A stretch of DNA of 6,896 nt from Gammaproteobacteria bacterium (GCA_012735335.1 JAAYHO010000316.1:1-6896), one strand, 5' to 3'. Shown: positions 1-6,347, counted from the first letter of the stretch. Notes: generated by a model not told the origin, from the sequence alone. Translations and numbers: made by a program.

Positions 1-130
1 CCGGAGGAAAACCCTGCATCAACTGCAGACGATCGGTACGCACAGACTCGGGGTCGGGCAACTCAACCGCGCCCACCTGGGAAATCAATACAGAAGCCAA
101 AGCCACCCCCATGAATATGGATTTGCACAT
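1..130 (-). CDS. N-terminal part of an exported protein, possibly a serine hydrolase (partial, runs off left edge)
   Basis: Only the first 43 codons lie in the window. The reading begins at the ATG whose complement is at 128-130 and gives MCKSIFMGVALASVLISQVG, a short hydrophobic signal peptide that would be cleaved near the Val-Gly-Ala-Val-Glu stretch (about residues 19-23). The mature start reads ELPDPESVRTDRLQLMQGFPP. From memory, a start of this DRLQ-MQGFPP type occurs in periplasmic serine hydrolases related to class C beta-lactamases (EstB/AmpC-like), but no catalytic motif is visible here, so function is tentative. An ATG four bases upstream (132-134) is in another frame and stops after 23 codons, so I rejected it. 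An in-frame second Met at residue 7 is also possible. No clear Shine-Dalgarno precedes either Met. A TACAAT -10-like hexamer lies at 150-155 on the same strand. The gene is divergent from the small exported protein at 284. Confidence 0.6.
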   Translation of the reverse strand, partial: MCKSIFMGVALASVLISQVGAVELPDPESVRTDRLQLMQGFPP

Positions 131-222
131 ACATAGCGCTCGCTGAACTATTGTAATTGTCAGCCCAGAGCCTAGCCGCCCCGGCAGACCGGCGCCACAG
201 CCATCAACCGCCTGAATGTGCT

Positions 223-247
223 TTTAAATGAGAGCAGATCAACATTA
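223..247 (+). repeat. Diverged single copy of the TTTAAATG..CAGATCAACATTA repeat
   Basis: Aligned without gaps to 639-663, this 25-base stretch is identical at 22 positions. The differences are three substitutions in the G-rich centre: GAGAG here against GGGGT there. It has the same orientation as the left arm of the palindrome at 641-689, but no inverted partner follows it, so it could not form the same hairpin. It lies 36 bases upstream of the small exported protein's start codon, so the gene sits between two copies of the motif. Confidence 0.75.
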
Positions 248-283
248 AACTAGCGCCCATTCGCCCCCACCCAAAGGAACCCC

Positions 284-616
284 ATGCGCCTCTACCAACG
301 CCTGGCACTCGCCACCCTGATGTTCATCTTCGCCGCCAGCGCCAGCGCTGCCGACTACTACATCGACATCACCAACAAGACCGGCTACACCATCGTCTAC
401 ATGTACATCAGCCCCGGCGACGCCAAGCACTGGGAAGAAGACGTACTGGGCAAGAAAATCCTGCGCAACGGCGCCACCCAACGGATCACCCTGAACAACT
501 ACAACAGCCCGATCTTTGACGTGCGACTGGAAGACGAAGACGGCGACAGCTACACCTTCTGGAACGTCAACGTCGCCGAGCAGGATCTGGTGGTGACGCT
601 GGACGATATCGACTGA
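284..616 (+). CDS. Small exported protein of unknown function (110 aa)
   Basis: I do not recognise a characterised family. Residues 1-22 form a typical Sec signal peptide (basic start, hydrophobic LALATLMFIFAA core, ASASA cleavage box before Ala-Asp), leaving a mature domain of about 88 residues in the periplasm or outside. The mature part has no cysteine, is acidic (DEDGDS, DDID), and has alternating hydrophobic patterns (YYIDITNKTGYTIVYMYIS; FDVRLEDEDGDSYTFWNVNV) that suggest an all-beta fold. The tail RLEDEDGDSYTFWNVNV resembles small uncharacterised secreted proteins in pseudomonads and marine gammaproteobacteria, by recollection only. The start is supported by an AAGGAA Shine-Dalgarno at 274-279. 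The gene converges on pilE. Codons are strongly C-ending, as in well-adapted host genes, which argues against recent foreign origin. Repeat motifs flank it at 223-247 and 641-689. Confidence 0.8.
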   Translation: MRLYQRLALATLMFIFAASASAADYYIDITNKTGYTIVYMYISPGDAKHWEEDVLGKKILRNGATQRITLNNYNSPIFDVRLEDEDGDSYTFWNVNVAEQDLVVTLDDID

Positions 617-628
617 GTAAACGAGGCC

Positions 629-643
629 TTAAAGGGGCTTTAA
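629..643. repeat. Small inverted repeat TTAAAG-GGG-CTTTAA
   Basis: A perfect 6-bp inverted repeat (629-634 and 638-643) with a three-base loop begins 12 bases after the stop codon of the small exported protein. Its right arm runs into the left arm of the larger palindrome at 641-689, so only one of the two hairpins can form at a time. It is A/T-rich in the stem and lacks a T-tract, so it is a weak terminator candidate. Confidence 0.5.
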
Positions 644-689
644 ATGGGGTCAGATCAACATTACCCTAATGTTGATCTGACCCCATTTA
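641..689. repeat. Perfect 23-bp palindrome with 3-base loop between convergent genes
   Basis: Bases 641-663 are the exact reverse complement of 667-689, with CCC (664-666) between them. The core is TGGGGTCAGATCAACATTA. Both strands would give a long stable hairpin in RNA, 24 bases after the stop of the plus-strand gene and two bases after the stop of pilE on the minus strand. It could act as a bidirectional terminator or as 3'-end protection, although no strong T-tract follows on either side. The GGGGTCAGA core resembles REP-like intergenic elements mobilised by REP-associated tyrosine transposases in gammaproteobacteria; this is recollection and was not searched. No transposase lies in the window, so it would be a non-autonomous copy. 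Confidence 0.9.
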
Positions 690-691
690 CT

Positions 692-1084
692 TTAATCCCA
701 GGACTTTTCTCCATTACTGCTGAACGTCAATTTGTCTTTCCCTGACATCAAACCAGTCTTCGGATCCGCCTCAATGGTATAGCTCTGGTTTGAGCCATCT
801 ATATCAAGATCGATACTGTAGAACTCGTTTGCTGCCAATTCGGGAGCCAGTACGGTGTGGTCGGCATCCTTATAGGAGAAGTGCTTGGCCCGATAGGCTT
901 CCAATGCACTGGCCAACTCCATGATCTGGCCCTGCGCCTCAGCCTCACGCGTATTCTTCACATACCGGGTGTAGGACGGGTAGGCGATAGCGGAAATAAT
1001 TCCGACTATCACCACCACAATCATCACCTCAATCAAGGTAAAACCGGTCAGCTTGCGCTTTGGCGGCGTTTGAATACTGCTCAT
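692..1084 (-). CDS. pilE: Type IV minor pilin PilE (prepilin)
   Basis: This is a 130-residue prepilin. The leader MSSIQTPPKRKLTG is basic and ends in the Gly required by the PilD prepilin peptidase. The mature protein starts FTLIEVMIVV, with Glu at +5 and a hydrophobic N-terminal helix to about residue 35, followed by YPSYTRYVKNTREAEAQGQI, the usual PilE-type alpha-1 helix. A short globular domain follows, ending in SNGEKSWD. The start was chosen at 1084 because AAGGAGG lies eight bases upstream; a longer frame to 1144 would overlap pilY1 by 56 bases and give an implausible leader. In Pseudomonas, PilE bridges the minor-pilin tip complex and the major pilin. The mature protein has no cysteine, so it cannot form the C-terminal disulfide loop of many type IV pilins. 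It is the last gene of the operon, followed two bases later by the palindrome. Unlike the Pseudomonas locus, no pilY2 separates it from pilY1. Confidence 0.92.
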   Translation of the reverse strand: MSSIQTPPKRKLTGFTLIEVMIVVVIVGIISAIAYPSYTRYVKNTREAEAQGQIMELASALEAYRAKHFSYKDADHTVLAPELAANEFYSIDLDIDGSNQSYTIEADPKTGLMSGKDKLTFSSNGEKSWD

Positions 1085-1088
1085 TTTT

Positions 1089-4067
1089 CTAGCCTCCTTC
1101 ACCGTCACCATCGCCATCCGCTTCCTCATCACCGCCGTCCGCACCTCTCATACGAATCTCACCGGCTTCGTCCTTTGGAAGCTGCATCCAACGGCGTTTA
1201 CGCAGTTGCGGATCGCCCAGGTCACCCTCCCCGATCACCTCAGTACCCACCACCACAATCAAGTTGCCATCCTCATCCACCAAGAGGGTCGGAGTAGGCG
1301 GCGGCGTGCTCTGGCTCAGTCCCTGACTGCGCTTGCGGTCGGGGTCATCCGGTGCATCCTTCAATATAGAGGCAGCCTTTCCGGTGCGCAGCTCCACCGT
1401 ATGCAGGAACGCAGCACCGTACCTTACCGCGCATGGGTTATCATCCACCTCGCTTTCAACAGGTGCATAGGTACTGAGCAGGATCTTATTGTCAAAAACC
1501 ACCGGGGACGATAGCGCTTTTTCACCAGAGCGATCTGCATCATCCTTGAAGAGGTAATACCAACCCTTATCGTCCGACGCTACCTCCGCAGGGCTTACGC
1601 CACTTACGTTGGCCATATCACTCAGGGTGACAGTGGCTGAGGTCGTTCCGTACAGGGCGTCTTCATCAAAGATTACAAACATCCCTTCGTTGGTAACTTC
1701 GTCCAGCGGATGAGCTCGATAGCCGGAAGCTGCAACAATATACAGATGATTCTCCGCTCCGGATTTCACGTAAGCCACCGCCGGTGCTTCATAGAACCGC
1801 CGTTGGTCCCCGTTTTCAGACGAGCCTGCGGTATTGCGCCCCAGATTCGCAATGCGATGAACGCTATGATCACCGCCAGCCTCCATATCCACCCTGAAAA
1901 TCTGTCCGCCCAAGTCACCAAAATAGAGATGATCAGCTACACCATCAAAGTTGATATCCACCACTGATACGCCACCTGGAACAGCCCACTTCATCTCCGC
2001 ATGCGTCGCACTCCAGAGCAAATCGCCATTCTCCGCGTTGACGATATAGATGGTATTACCTTCTGCATCACCCGCTGACAGGGTATGGGTCGGGCCGTCA
2101 TGATCAGCTGGGCTATATCCACCACCGAAAATCAGTGCGGGCACAACCCCGTCACTGGTAGGCACTTTGATCAACGTCGGCGTCGACCAAGTCTGCCCCA
2201 GCCTCTTAAAACCATCATCACCGGCATTAATTTGCCACTTGAGAGATGGTGACGCCGGAGTCGTCACATCAAGCGCATAAAAATGCCTCCCACCCCGACG
2301 CATTCCGCCATAAATATAGACTGCCTCGGGTCCGTCTGTGACCTCCTCTCCCGGCTTGCGCCAAGCAACCCAGCTGGCGTCAAGACCATAGATCTCTCGA
2401 ATATTATTCTCATCCAAGCCAGGCTTACTGGTTATCTCAGGCGCTCTACGCATCATCTCGTATGGCATGAATGCAGAGACCTCACTGCCATCACTGGTAT
2501 CAATGATATGCAGCATTCCACCGTTGGTAGAGACAAACACATAGTTCTGATCTTCGCCATAGTTAACCATCAGCGGGACACTATGCATCGGATCTGCCCA
2601 CATGGTCTTCAAACCATGGAACATGTTTGCTCGTGTGATACTGACGTCAGCAGGCCAATCAAAGAAGTCGTCCTTCGGTGATAGATTAGGGTTACTGGCA
2701 TTTGCCCATACCACCGAGCTTGTAGCACCAACGCCACTCACACCAGCGGGACCTGAATAGAACAGTTTACGTTCAGAAAGCTGGCTACGTGCCCCTCCTT
2801 TTGTGGCATCAGCCCCATCTACTACATCACCCCAGATATCCTGCGCCGTCGAGCTGAAGAACCCTGTAGATGCGTCTATAGCATTCACATCAGCAGCACC
2901 GCGGATCTCTCCATCGACCAACTTATAGCGCTTCAGGTTACCCTCCCAAAAGCTGCTCTCAGCGGGCTGGAATACAGCATAATACAGCTCATCCAGGTGC
3001 TGGAACCGGTTCATTGTATTAACGGCAACACCTGGTGCGGATATCGAACGGGACTGAGCATCTATAAGATCAATGGTCGACAGGAATGCATTCAACAGGC
3101 TTTCCGCACTATCCGAATCGTGGGTAGCACCATCACCAGCGTCAGAGACCTCCTTCATGTTACTCTCAGTCGTCTCTCCCATATACAGCCCTATATTATG
3201 GGTATAAACCTTCACTCCCAAACTATTACCTTCAGAATTAAGCCTGCTTGCTATCTGAGTCTGGCAGGTGTAATTTCCGGTACTACCAGAACAACTAACA
3301 GCCCCATCAAAACTCACAGTCTCGTTATTGCTTGGTCTACCATCAGTAAAAAGAATTATATGATTAGACTCACACTGATTCGCTTTATTAACCGGGGAAA
3401 CATAAATCTTTGGTTTGGTACAGCTCCACCGACCACATACTTCTGGCCCTTCTACTACGGTCGATACTGTTCGGGGAAATCCAGCACACTCATCATCACC
3501 TGCTTTAGCACACACCTGAACCTGCGGCCCCGTACTACCGCTATAGGAAGCTGTTGCTTCCAAGCCAAGCATATAGCGTCCCATTTCTGCATAAGCCCTT
3601 GCTGTTGGCGTCCCTCCCGAAGGAGAAACGCTACCAGGGTTCCGTTCTCTCCCTTTAGGGTTAATTACGCTCAAAGCATTCAGAAAGCTTGGCTTTGTTC
3701 TATCATTCACCGGTACAACCGGAACGAGAACCTCACCGTTATTCGCATCTACAAACCTACCAAGCCCAATGTTAATAGACTCAGGGGTGTTATTTATAAT
3801 CCCCTTTATTGCATCTTCCAGCATATTGATACGCCTATCGGGAATGGACGAGGTACACCAGGTACTACCGGTACCGCTTGCGCAGTTCCTCATCGACCCC
3901 GACGTATCCAACATAATCATAACGTTGGCTCTGGGCTTATTCTCTTCGTTATCTACATCCGCTCGGGCGAAATAAATCTCCGTATCATCCGCATAACTGA
4001 CCACTGCCAACGACATCATCCAGACTGTCATGACGCCCAGACAAAAACCCCGTAATTTCGTATACAT
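1089..4067 (-). CDS. pilY1: Type IV pilus tip adhesin/assembly protein PilY1
   Basis: PilY1 is the large tip protein that promotes pilus extension and acts in adhesion and surface sensing. This one has 992 residues. Residues 1-26 are a signal peptide (cleavage about SYA-DD). A von Willebrand A domain follows, with MIDAS motif DTSGS at 54-58, a likely MIDAS Thr in GGTPT (151-155) and ILFTDGRPS near 238-246. The C-terminal PilY/PilC beta-propeller begins around 485 (VFVSTNGGMLHIID; GGMRRGGRHFYALDVT) and contains a calcium-loop motif DINFDGVAD at 704-712 followed by HLYFGDLGG. Nine cysteines fall between residues 62 and 268, and only one (879) lies in the rest of the mature protein. The C-terminus is an acidic Gly/Asp/Glu tail (976-992). 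The start at 4067 has AGGAA seven bases upstream, overlapping the pilX stop; an upstream in-frame Met at 4109 would overlap pilX and bury the signal peptide. No RGD integrin motif is present. Confidence 0.95.
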   Translation of the reverse strand: MYTKLRGFCLGVMTVWMMSLAVVSYADDTEIYFARADVDNEENKPRANVMIMLDTSGSMRNCASGTGSTWCTSSIPDRRINMLEDAIKGIINNTPESINIGLGRFVDANNGEVLVPVVPVNDRTKPSFLNALSVINPKGRERNPGSVSPSGGTPTARAYAEMGRYMLGLEATASYSGSTGPQVQVCAKAGDDECAGFPRTVSTVVEGPEVCGRWSCTKPKIYVSPVNKANQCESNHIILFTDGRPSNNETVSFDGAVSCSGSTGNYTCQTQIASRLNSEGNSLGVKVYTHNIGLYMGETTESNMKEVSDAGDGATHDSDSAESLLNAFLSTIDLIDAQSRSISAPGVAVNTMNRFQHLDELYYAVFQPAESSFWEGNLKRYKLVDGEIRGAADVNAIDASTGFFSSTAQDIWGDVVDGADATKGGARSQLSERKLFYSGPAGVSGVGATSSVVWANASNPNLSPKDDFFDWPADVSITRANMFHGLKTMWADPMHSVPLMVNYGEDQNYVFVSTNGGMLHIIDTSDGSEVSAFMPYEMMRRAPEITSKPGLDENNIREIYGLDASWVAWRKPGEEVTDGPEAVYIYGGMRRGGRHFYALDVTTPASPSLKWQINAGDDGFKRLGQTWSTPTLIKVPTSDGVVPALIFGGGYSPADHDGPTHTLSAGDAEGNTIYIVNAENGDLLWSATHAEMKWAVPGGVSVVDINFDGVADHLYFGDLGGQIFRVDMEAGGDHSVHRIANLGRNTAGSSENGDQRRFYEAPAVAYVKSGAENHLYIVAASGYRAHPLDEVTNEGMFVIFDEDALYGTTSATVTLSDMANVSGVSPAEVASDDKGWYYLFKDDADRSGEKALSSPVVFDNKILLSTYAPVESEVDDNPCAVRYGAAFLHTVELRTGKAASILKDAPDDPDRKRSQGLSQSTPPPTPTLLVDEDGNLIVVVGTEVIGEGDLGDPQLRKRRWMQLPKDEAGEIRMRGADGGDEEADGDGDGEGG
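1092..1099 (-). promoter_or_regulatory. pilE Shine-Dalgarno inside the last pilY1 codons
   Basis: On the minus strand the sequence GAAGGAGG lies within the codons for the final Gly-Glu-Gly-Gly of PilY1, eight bases before the pilE ATG at 1084. The pilY1 stop (TAG, 1089-1091) is separated from that ATG by only AAAA. A ribosome ending pilY1 would stop on top of the pilE initiation site, consistent with translational coupling. This site decides the pilE start. Confidence 0.8.
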
Positions 4068-4077
4068 GGCTGCGTTC

Positions 4078-4605
4078 CTAATTGATATCCGAGGCAGGCA
4101 GGATTCCACGCTTCAGTGCCTCCTGAAGGTGGTAATTCTCGAGATTGAGCGGAATCATTTCACTTTCGCCCAACATATTAATCTGATAATCCACAAACAC
4201 ACTTCCAGCACCTGTCAAGCTGACTTGCGCACCATCAATCGGGGCATAACCACCAAGAAAACTGTAAGAACGAGCTTGCAACAGGCCACGATCATCAAAA
4301 ACAGTACCGGAGCCGCATGCGCCGGATGCATCCACAGCGGACTTGGTCACACAATATTCAATGGCCCCACCGCTCAACGCGCTATACAGGTTTTCATCTG
4401 ACATTTCAGCCAGCGTCCGATAGGTTACGCCAAGGGCTGTCTCAGCTGCTTCAAACGTCATGGCGTCGGCCTGGACACCTGTGGCAACCTTGCCGGAATA
4501 CATGCTGGATCGCAGCGCTGAAATACCCATCAGCGACACCATCATCAGGATAATCAGAGCAACAATCAGCGCTGCTCCTCGTTGTGATCTATTTCTATTC
4601 ATCAT
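4078..4605 (-). CDS. pilX: Type IV minor pilin PilX (prepilin, tip-complex subunit)
   Basis: This protein has 175 residues. The basic leader MMNRNRSQRG precedes AALIVALIILMMVSLMG, the PilX N-terminal signature, followed by SALRSSMYSGKVATGVQADAMTFEAAETAL. This is a typical PilX/GspK-style start in which the aligned +5 position is Val, not the Glu of the other minor pilins. In the type II secretion homologue GspK, lack of Glu5 fits a subunit at the very tip; I infer the same here. A pair of cysteines (about 113 and 124; CVTKSAVDASGAC) could form a disulfide loop. The start overlaps the pilW stop as TGATG. A second ATG follows directly (4602) and either may be used. No strong Shine-Dalgarno is visible, so initiation probably depends on pilW translation. 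It lies directly before pilY1, its expected partner for surface display. Confidence 0.9.
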   Translation of the reverse strand: MMNRNRSQRGAALIVALIILMMVSLMGISALRSSMYSGKVATGVQADAMTFEAAETALGVTYRTLAEMSDENLYSALSGGAIEYCVTKSAVDASGACGSGTVFDDRGLLQARSYSFLGGYAPIDGAQVSLTGAGSVFVDYQINMLGESEMIPLNLENYHLQEALKRGILPASDIN

Positions 4606-5303
4606 CAGATCGCATCCCAGTTATAGTTACGAAGCTGCACAGTGGAAGTGAACACCCTGCGCAAATCCGAATCGTTCGTTGATACTTCCTGATCCAATAC
4701 CCAATGTGTAGTATTGCCTATTTGCCCCAAGGAAAACCTATCCGAGGACAGTAACAGGGCAAAGCGAATAGCAACGATCACGGAGTCTGCATCCAGGTCA
4801 CTCGCAGTGACAAAATTGGTGACTCCCAGGCTGCCATTACGATCACCATCCAGGCCGTACAACACCTGGAAGCTTTCCACCCCAGTTAACAGGTCAATGG
4901 TCGAGCCAGTTAACGCATTGGTACACTGCAGAACCCCACCAGCAACGCTGTAAACATTCTGCACCTCATCCTCTGCAGGATAGTCAGCGTCCGCGCAGGG
5001 AGTGGTTCCCCAGTAATTGAGGGCCAGCGTATCGCTGCCAGTATTGCCATCAGCAGTAGAGTCCAGAACCACGGGTGGGATAGATCCCGCTATGGCGCTC
5101 CCTCTGCCAGCCTGCCGGATATCCGCAACCATATAACGGATGGCCATCTGGCCATCTTCATTCAGCTCAGCGACCGCCTGCTGCAACGCGAATGTCCGCT
5201 GGTTGGTAAAAAATAATTGCAGTGCAGCGAGCGTCAGCACCAAGCCGATCAGCATCGCCACCATGAGCTCTACCAATGTGGAGCCGTATTGTGTCCTTTT
5301 CAT
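4605..5303 (-). CDS. pilW: Type IV minor pilin PilW (prepilin)
   Basis: This protein has 232 residues. The short leader MKRTQYG is cleaved before STLVELMVAMLIGLVL, with Glu at +5 of the mature protein, then a hydrophobic helix and FTNQRTFALQQAVAELNEDGQMAIRYMVADIRQAG, the characteristic PilW alpha-1 helix ending. The C-terminal half is a larger globular domain than in FimT or PilV, with two cysteines (TTPC and GGVLQC), and the protein ends in VQLRNYNW followed by DAI. PilW belongs to the minor-pilin priming complex with FimU, PilV and PilX. The ATG at 5303 shares ATGA with the pilV stop, and AGAGG at 5311-5315 lies seven bases upstream, so the start is well supported. Length and motif order match the family, and no frameshift is seen. 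Confidence 0.92.
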   Translation of the reverse strand: MKRTQYGSTLVELMVAMLIGLVLTLAALQLFFTNQRTFALQQAVAELNEDGQMAIRYMVADIRQAGRGSAIAGSIPPVVLDSTADGNTGSDTLALNYWGTTPCADADYPAEDEVQNVYSVAGGVLQCTNALTGSTIDLLTGVESFQVLYGLDGDRNGSLGVTNFVTASDLDADSVIVAIRFALLLSSDRFSLGQIGNTTHWVLDQEVSTNDSDLRRVFTSTVQLRNYNWDAI

Positions 5304-5830
5304 CTGGCAACCTCTAAAACAACGCAGCGACTGTCTTTACCCAGCTCAATCCCAGAGCCATCCATACAATCATCAGGATCCTGTTCGTCCCAACTGACAA
5401 TCACACAAGTGAATCGGGTATTGAACTCGCAATCGGAAGCCAGAATCCTCCCACCCGGCAATTGGTTGGCAGCCTGCCAAGCAAGCTGATTCTGATCCCA
5501 TTCAGCGAGCTCAGCAGGCTCACAAACAGTTTCACCACCAATACACTCATCGTCTGGGGCTTCGCCCAGAAGGCCGGCACCATCCCCCCAATTATCCTCA
5601 TCGAGATATACCTCCCTTTGGGAGAGGTTCAACTCAATACGCTCAATTGCATCCTGCGCGATCAGCACAGCGGCGGCTCTATGGTTCGCATCATTGCTCT
5701 TGCTCAAGGCTGTCATTTGAAGTCCGGCAAAACCGAGCACACCAATGGCCAGCACCAAAAGCGCGATCAGCACCTCAAGAAGCCCCACGCCCCTCTGTGT
5801 GCTCGCACTATTAATAGAAGGCTTGATCAT
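5300..5830 (-). CDS. pilV: Type IV minor pilin PilV (prepilin)
   Basis: This protein has 176 residues. The leader MIKPSINSASTQRG is cleaved before VGLLEVLIALLVLAIGVLG, with Glu at +5, followed by GLQMTALSKSNDANHRAAAVLIAQDAIERI, the usual PilV helix (A-x-x-A-x-D-x-x-E-R). The globular part is acidic and has seven cysteines, including SDCEFNTRFTC and DDC...SRC, so a disulfide-stabilised head is likely. The start was set at 5830 because its ATG overlaps the fimT stop as ATGA and a GGGGGAG Shine-Dalgarno ends five bases upstream. A GTG at 5836 would add two residues but lies inside that Shine-Dalgarno. PilV forms a subcomplex with the other operon pilins in the inner membrane and then at the pilus tip. 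Confidence 0.92.
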   Translation of the reverse strand: MIKPSINSASTQRGVGLLEVLIALLVLAIGVLGFAGLQMTALSKSNDANHRAAAVLIAQDAIERIELNLSQREVYLDEDNWGDGAGLLGEAPDDECIGGETVCEPAELAEWDQNQLAWQAANQLPGGRILASDCEFNTRFTCVIVSWDEQDPDDCMDGSGIELGKDSRCVVLEVAR

Positions 5831-6285
5831 GAACACTCCCCCGGGGTGACCTTGCCGAAGAACGAGACGCAGAACGTCCTGCTCACATCGGAGTTTTCGT
5901 TATGGCTCACCTTGAACTCAGCCCCACCACCCTGCAGTCCACCACGGGCAAGGAATATCAAGGCACCACTCCCCTCAGTACGACTTACAGAAACCTTGCC
6001 CTTCAGCTCCGTCTCTATATCCTCTTCCACACCGGCAGCTGAAAGCCCCAGGGTCCATCCCTTGCTCCAGTCACCACCAGTTGGCGTGATCGTCATATTG
6101 GAACGCGTACTGACCGCCTGCATCCGGGCAAGGTTGATCGTGGACATCAGGTCGTTGGTGGTGGTGCGCACGGCACTGTTTCTGGAAACATTCTGAAAGG
6201 AAGGAACGGCTATAGTTAACAGGACAGCGGCCACCGCTAAGGCCACCATCAACTCGATCAATGTGAACCCCTTCACTCTATCCAT
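5827..6285 (-). CDS. fimT: Type IV minor pilin FimT/FimU (GspH-like prepilin), first gene of the operon
   Basis: This is a 152-residue prepilin. The leader MDRVKG is followed by mature FTLIELMVALAVAAVLLTIAVPSFQ, with Glu at +5, then SRNSAVRTTTNDLMSTINLARMQAV, a GspH/FimT-type helix (L-x-x-A-R-x-x-A-V). The C-terminal domain matches GspH in outline, with DWSKGW in the middle and a terminal FCVSFFGKVTPGECS that pairs two cysteines. Position before pilV suggests the FimU role in the minor-pilin complex; sequence alone does not separate FimT from FimU. Two adjacent ATGs exist (6288 and 6285). The second has AGGAGG at 6292-6297 with ideal six-base spacing and was chosen. The open frame continues upstream to 6399, but that extension would put 44 residues before the cleavage site and cover the presumed promoter. 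Confidence 0.9.
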   Translation of the reverse strand: MDRVKGFTLIELMVALAVAAVLLTIAVPSFQNVSRNSAVRTTTNDLMSTINLARMQAVSTRSNMTITPTGGDWSKGWTLGLSAAGVEEDIETELKGKVSVSRTEGSGALIFLARGGLQGGGAEFKVSHNENSDVSRTFCVSFFGKVTPGECS

Positions 6286-6309
6286 CATTATCCTCCTGAT
6301 AGCAATCGC

Positions 6310-6315
6310 ACTATA
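6310..6315 (-). promoter_or_regulatory. Candidate -10 element of the minor-pilin operon
   Basis: The minus strand reads TATAGT, five of six matches to the sigma-70 -10 consensus. A start site near 6303 would give a leader of about 18 bases that contains the AGGAGG Shine-Dalgarno. Hexamers at 16, 17 or 18 bases upstream (GGCTAC, GGGCTA, CGGGCT) do not resemble TTGACA, so if this is the promoter it would need an activator. Confidence 0.45.
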
Positions 6316-6347
6316 TTGCCTCACTCGTCCAGTAGCCCGCTCATCAC

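Noticed and set aside
1085..1144. Upstream extension of pilE overlapping pilY1
   Set aside because: It has no ribosome binding site at that position, while GAAGGAGG sits correctly for the ATG at 1084.
857..1297. A 146-codon plus-strand frame across the pilE/pilY1 junction
   Set aside because: It is His/Pro-rich, antisense to both genes, and the His-rich part mirrors the hydrophobic pilin helix codons and acidic PilY1 tail codons on the other strand.
2997..4055. A 352-codon open frame on the plus strand opposite pilY1
   Set aside because: It lies wholly antisense to a well-supported PilY1 coding region. Its translation is rich in Ile, Thr, His, Arg and Cys with no recognisable motif, as expected of a shadow frame.
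1089..4067. RGD integrin-binding motif in PilY1
   Set aside because: The nearest strings are RGAD and GGD; no RGD tripeptide occurs.
5462..6196. A 244-codon open frame on the plus strand opposite pilV and fimT
   Set aside because: It is antisense to two clear prepilin genes, with a low-complexity Pro/Ser-rich translation and no conserved motif.
6323..6339. Possible sigma-54 promoter (GG...GC) upstream of fimT
   Set aside because: The spacing between GG and GC is nine instead of ten bases, and the flanks do not match TGGCAC/TTGCA.
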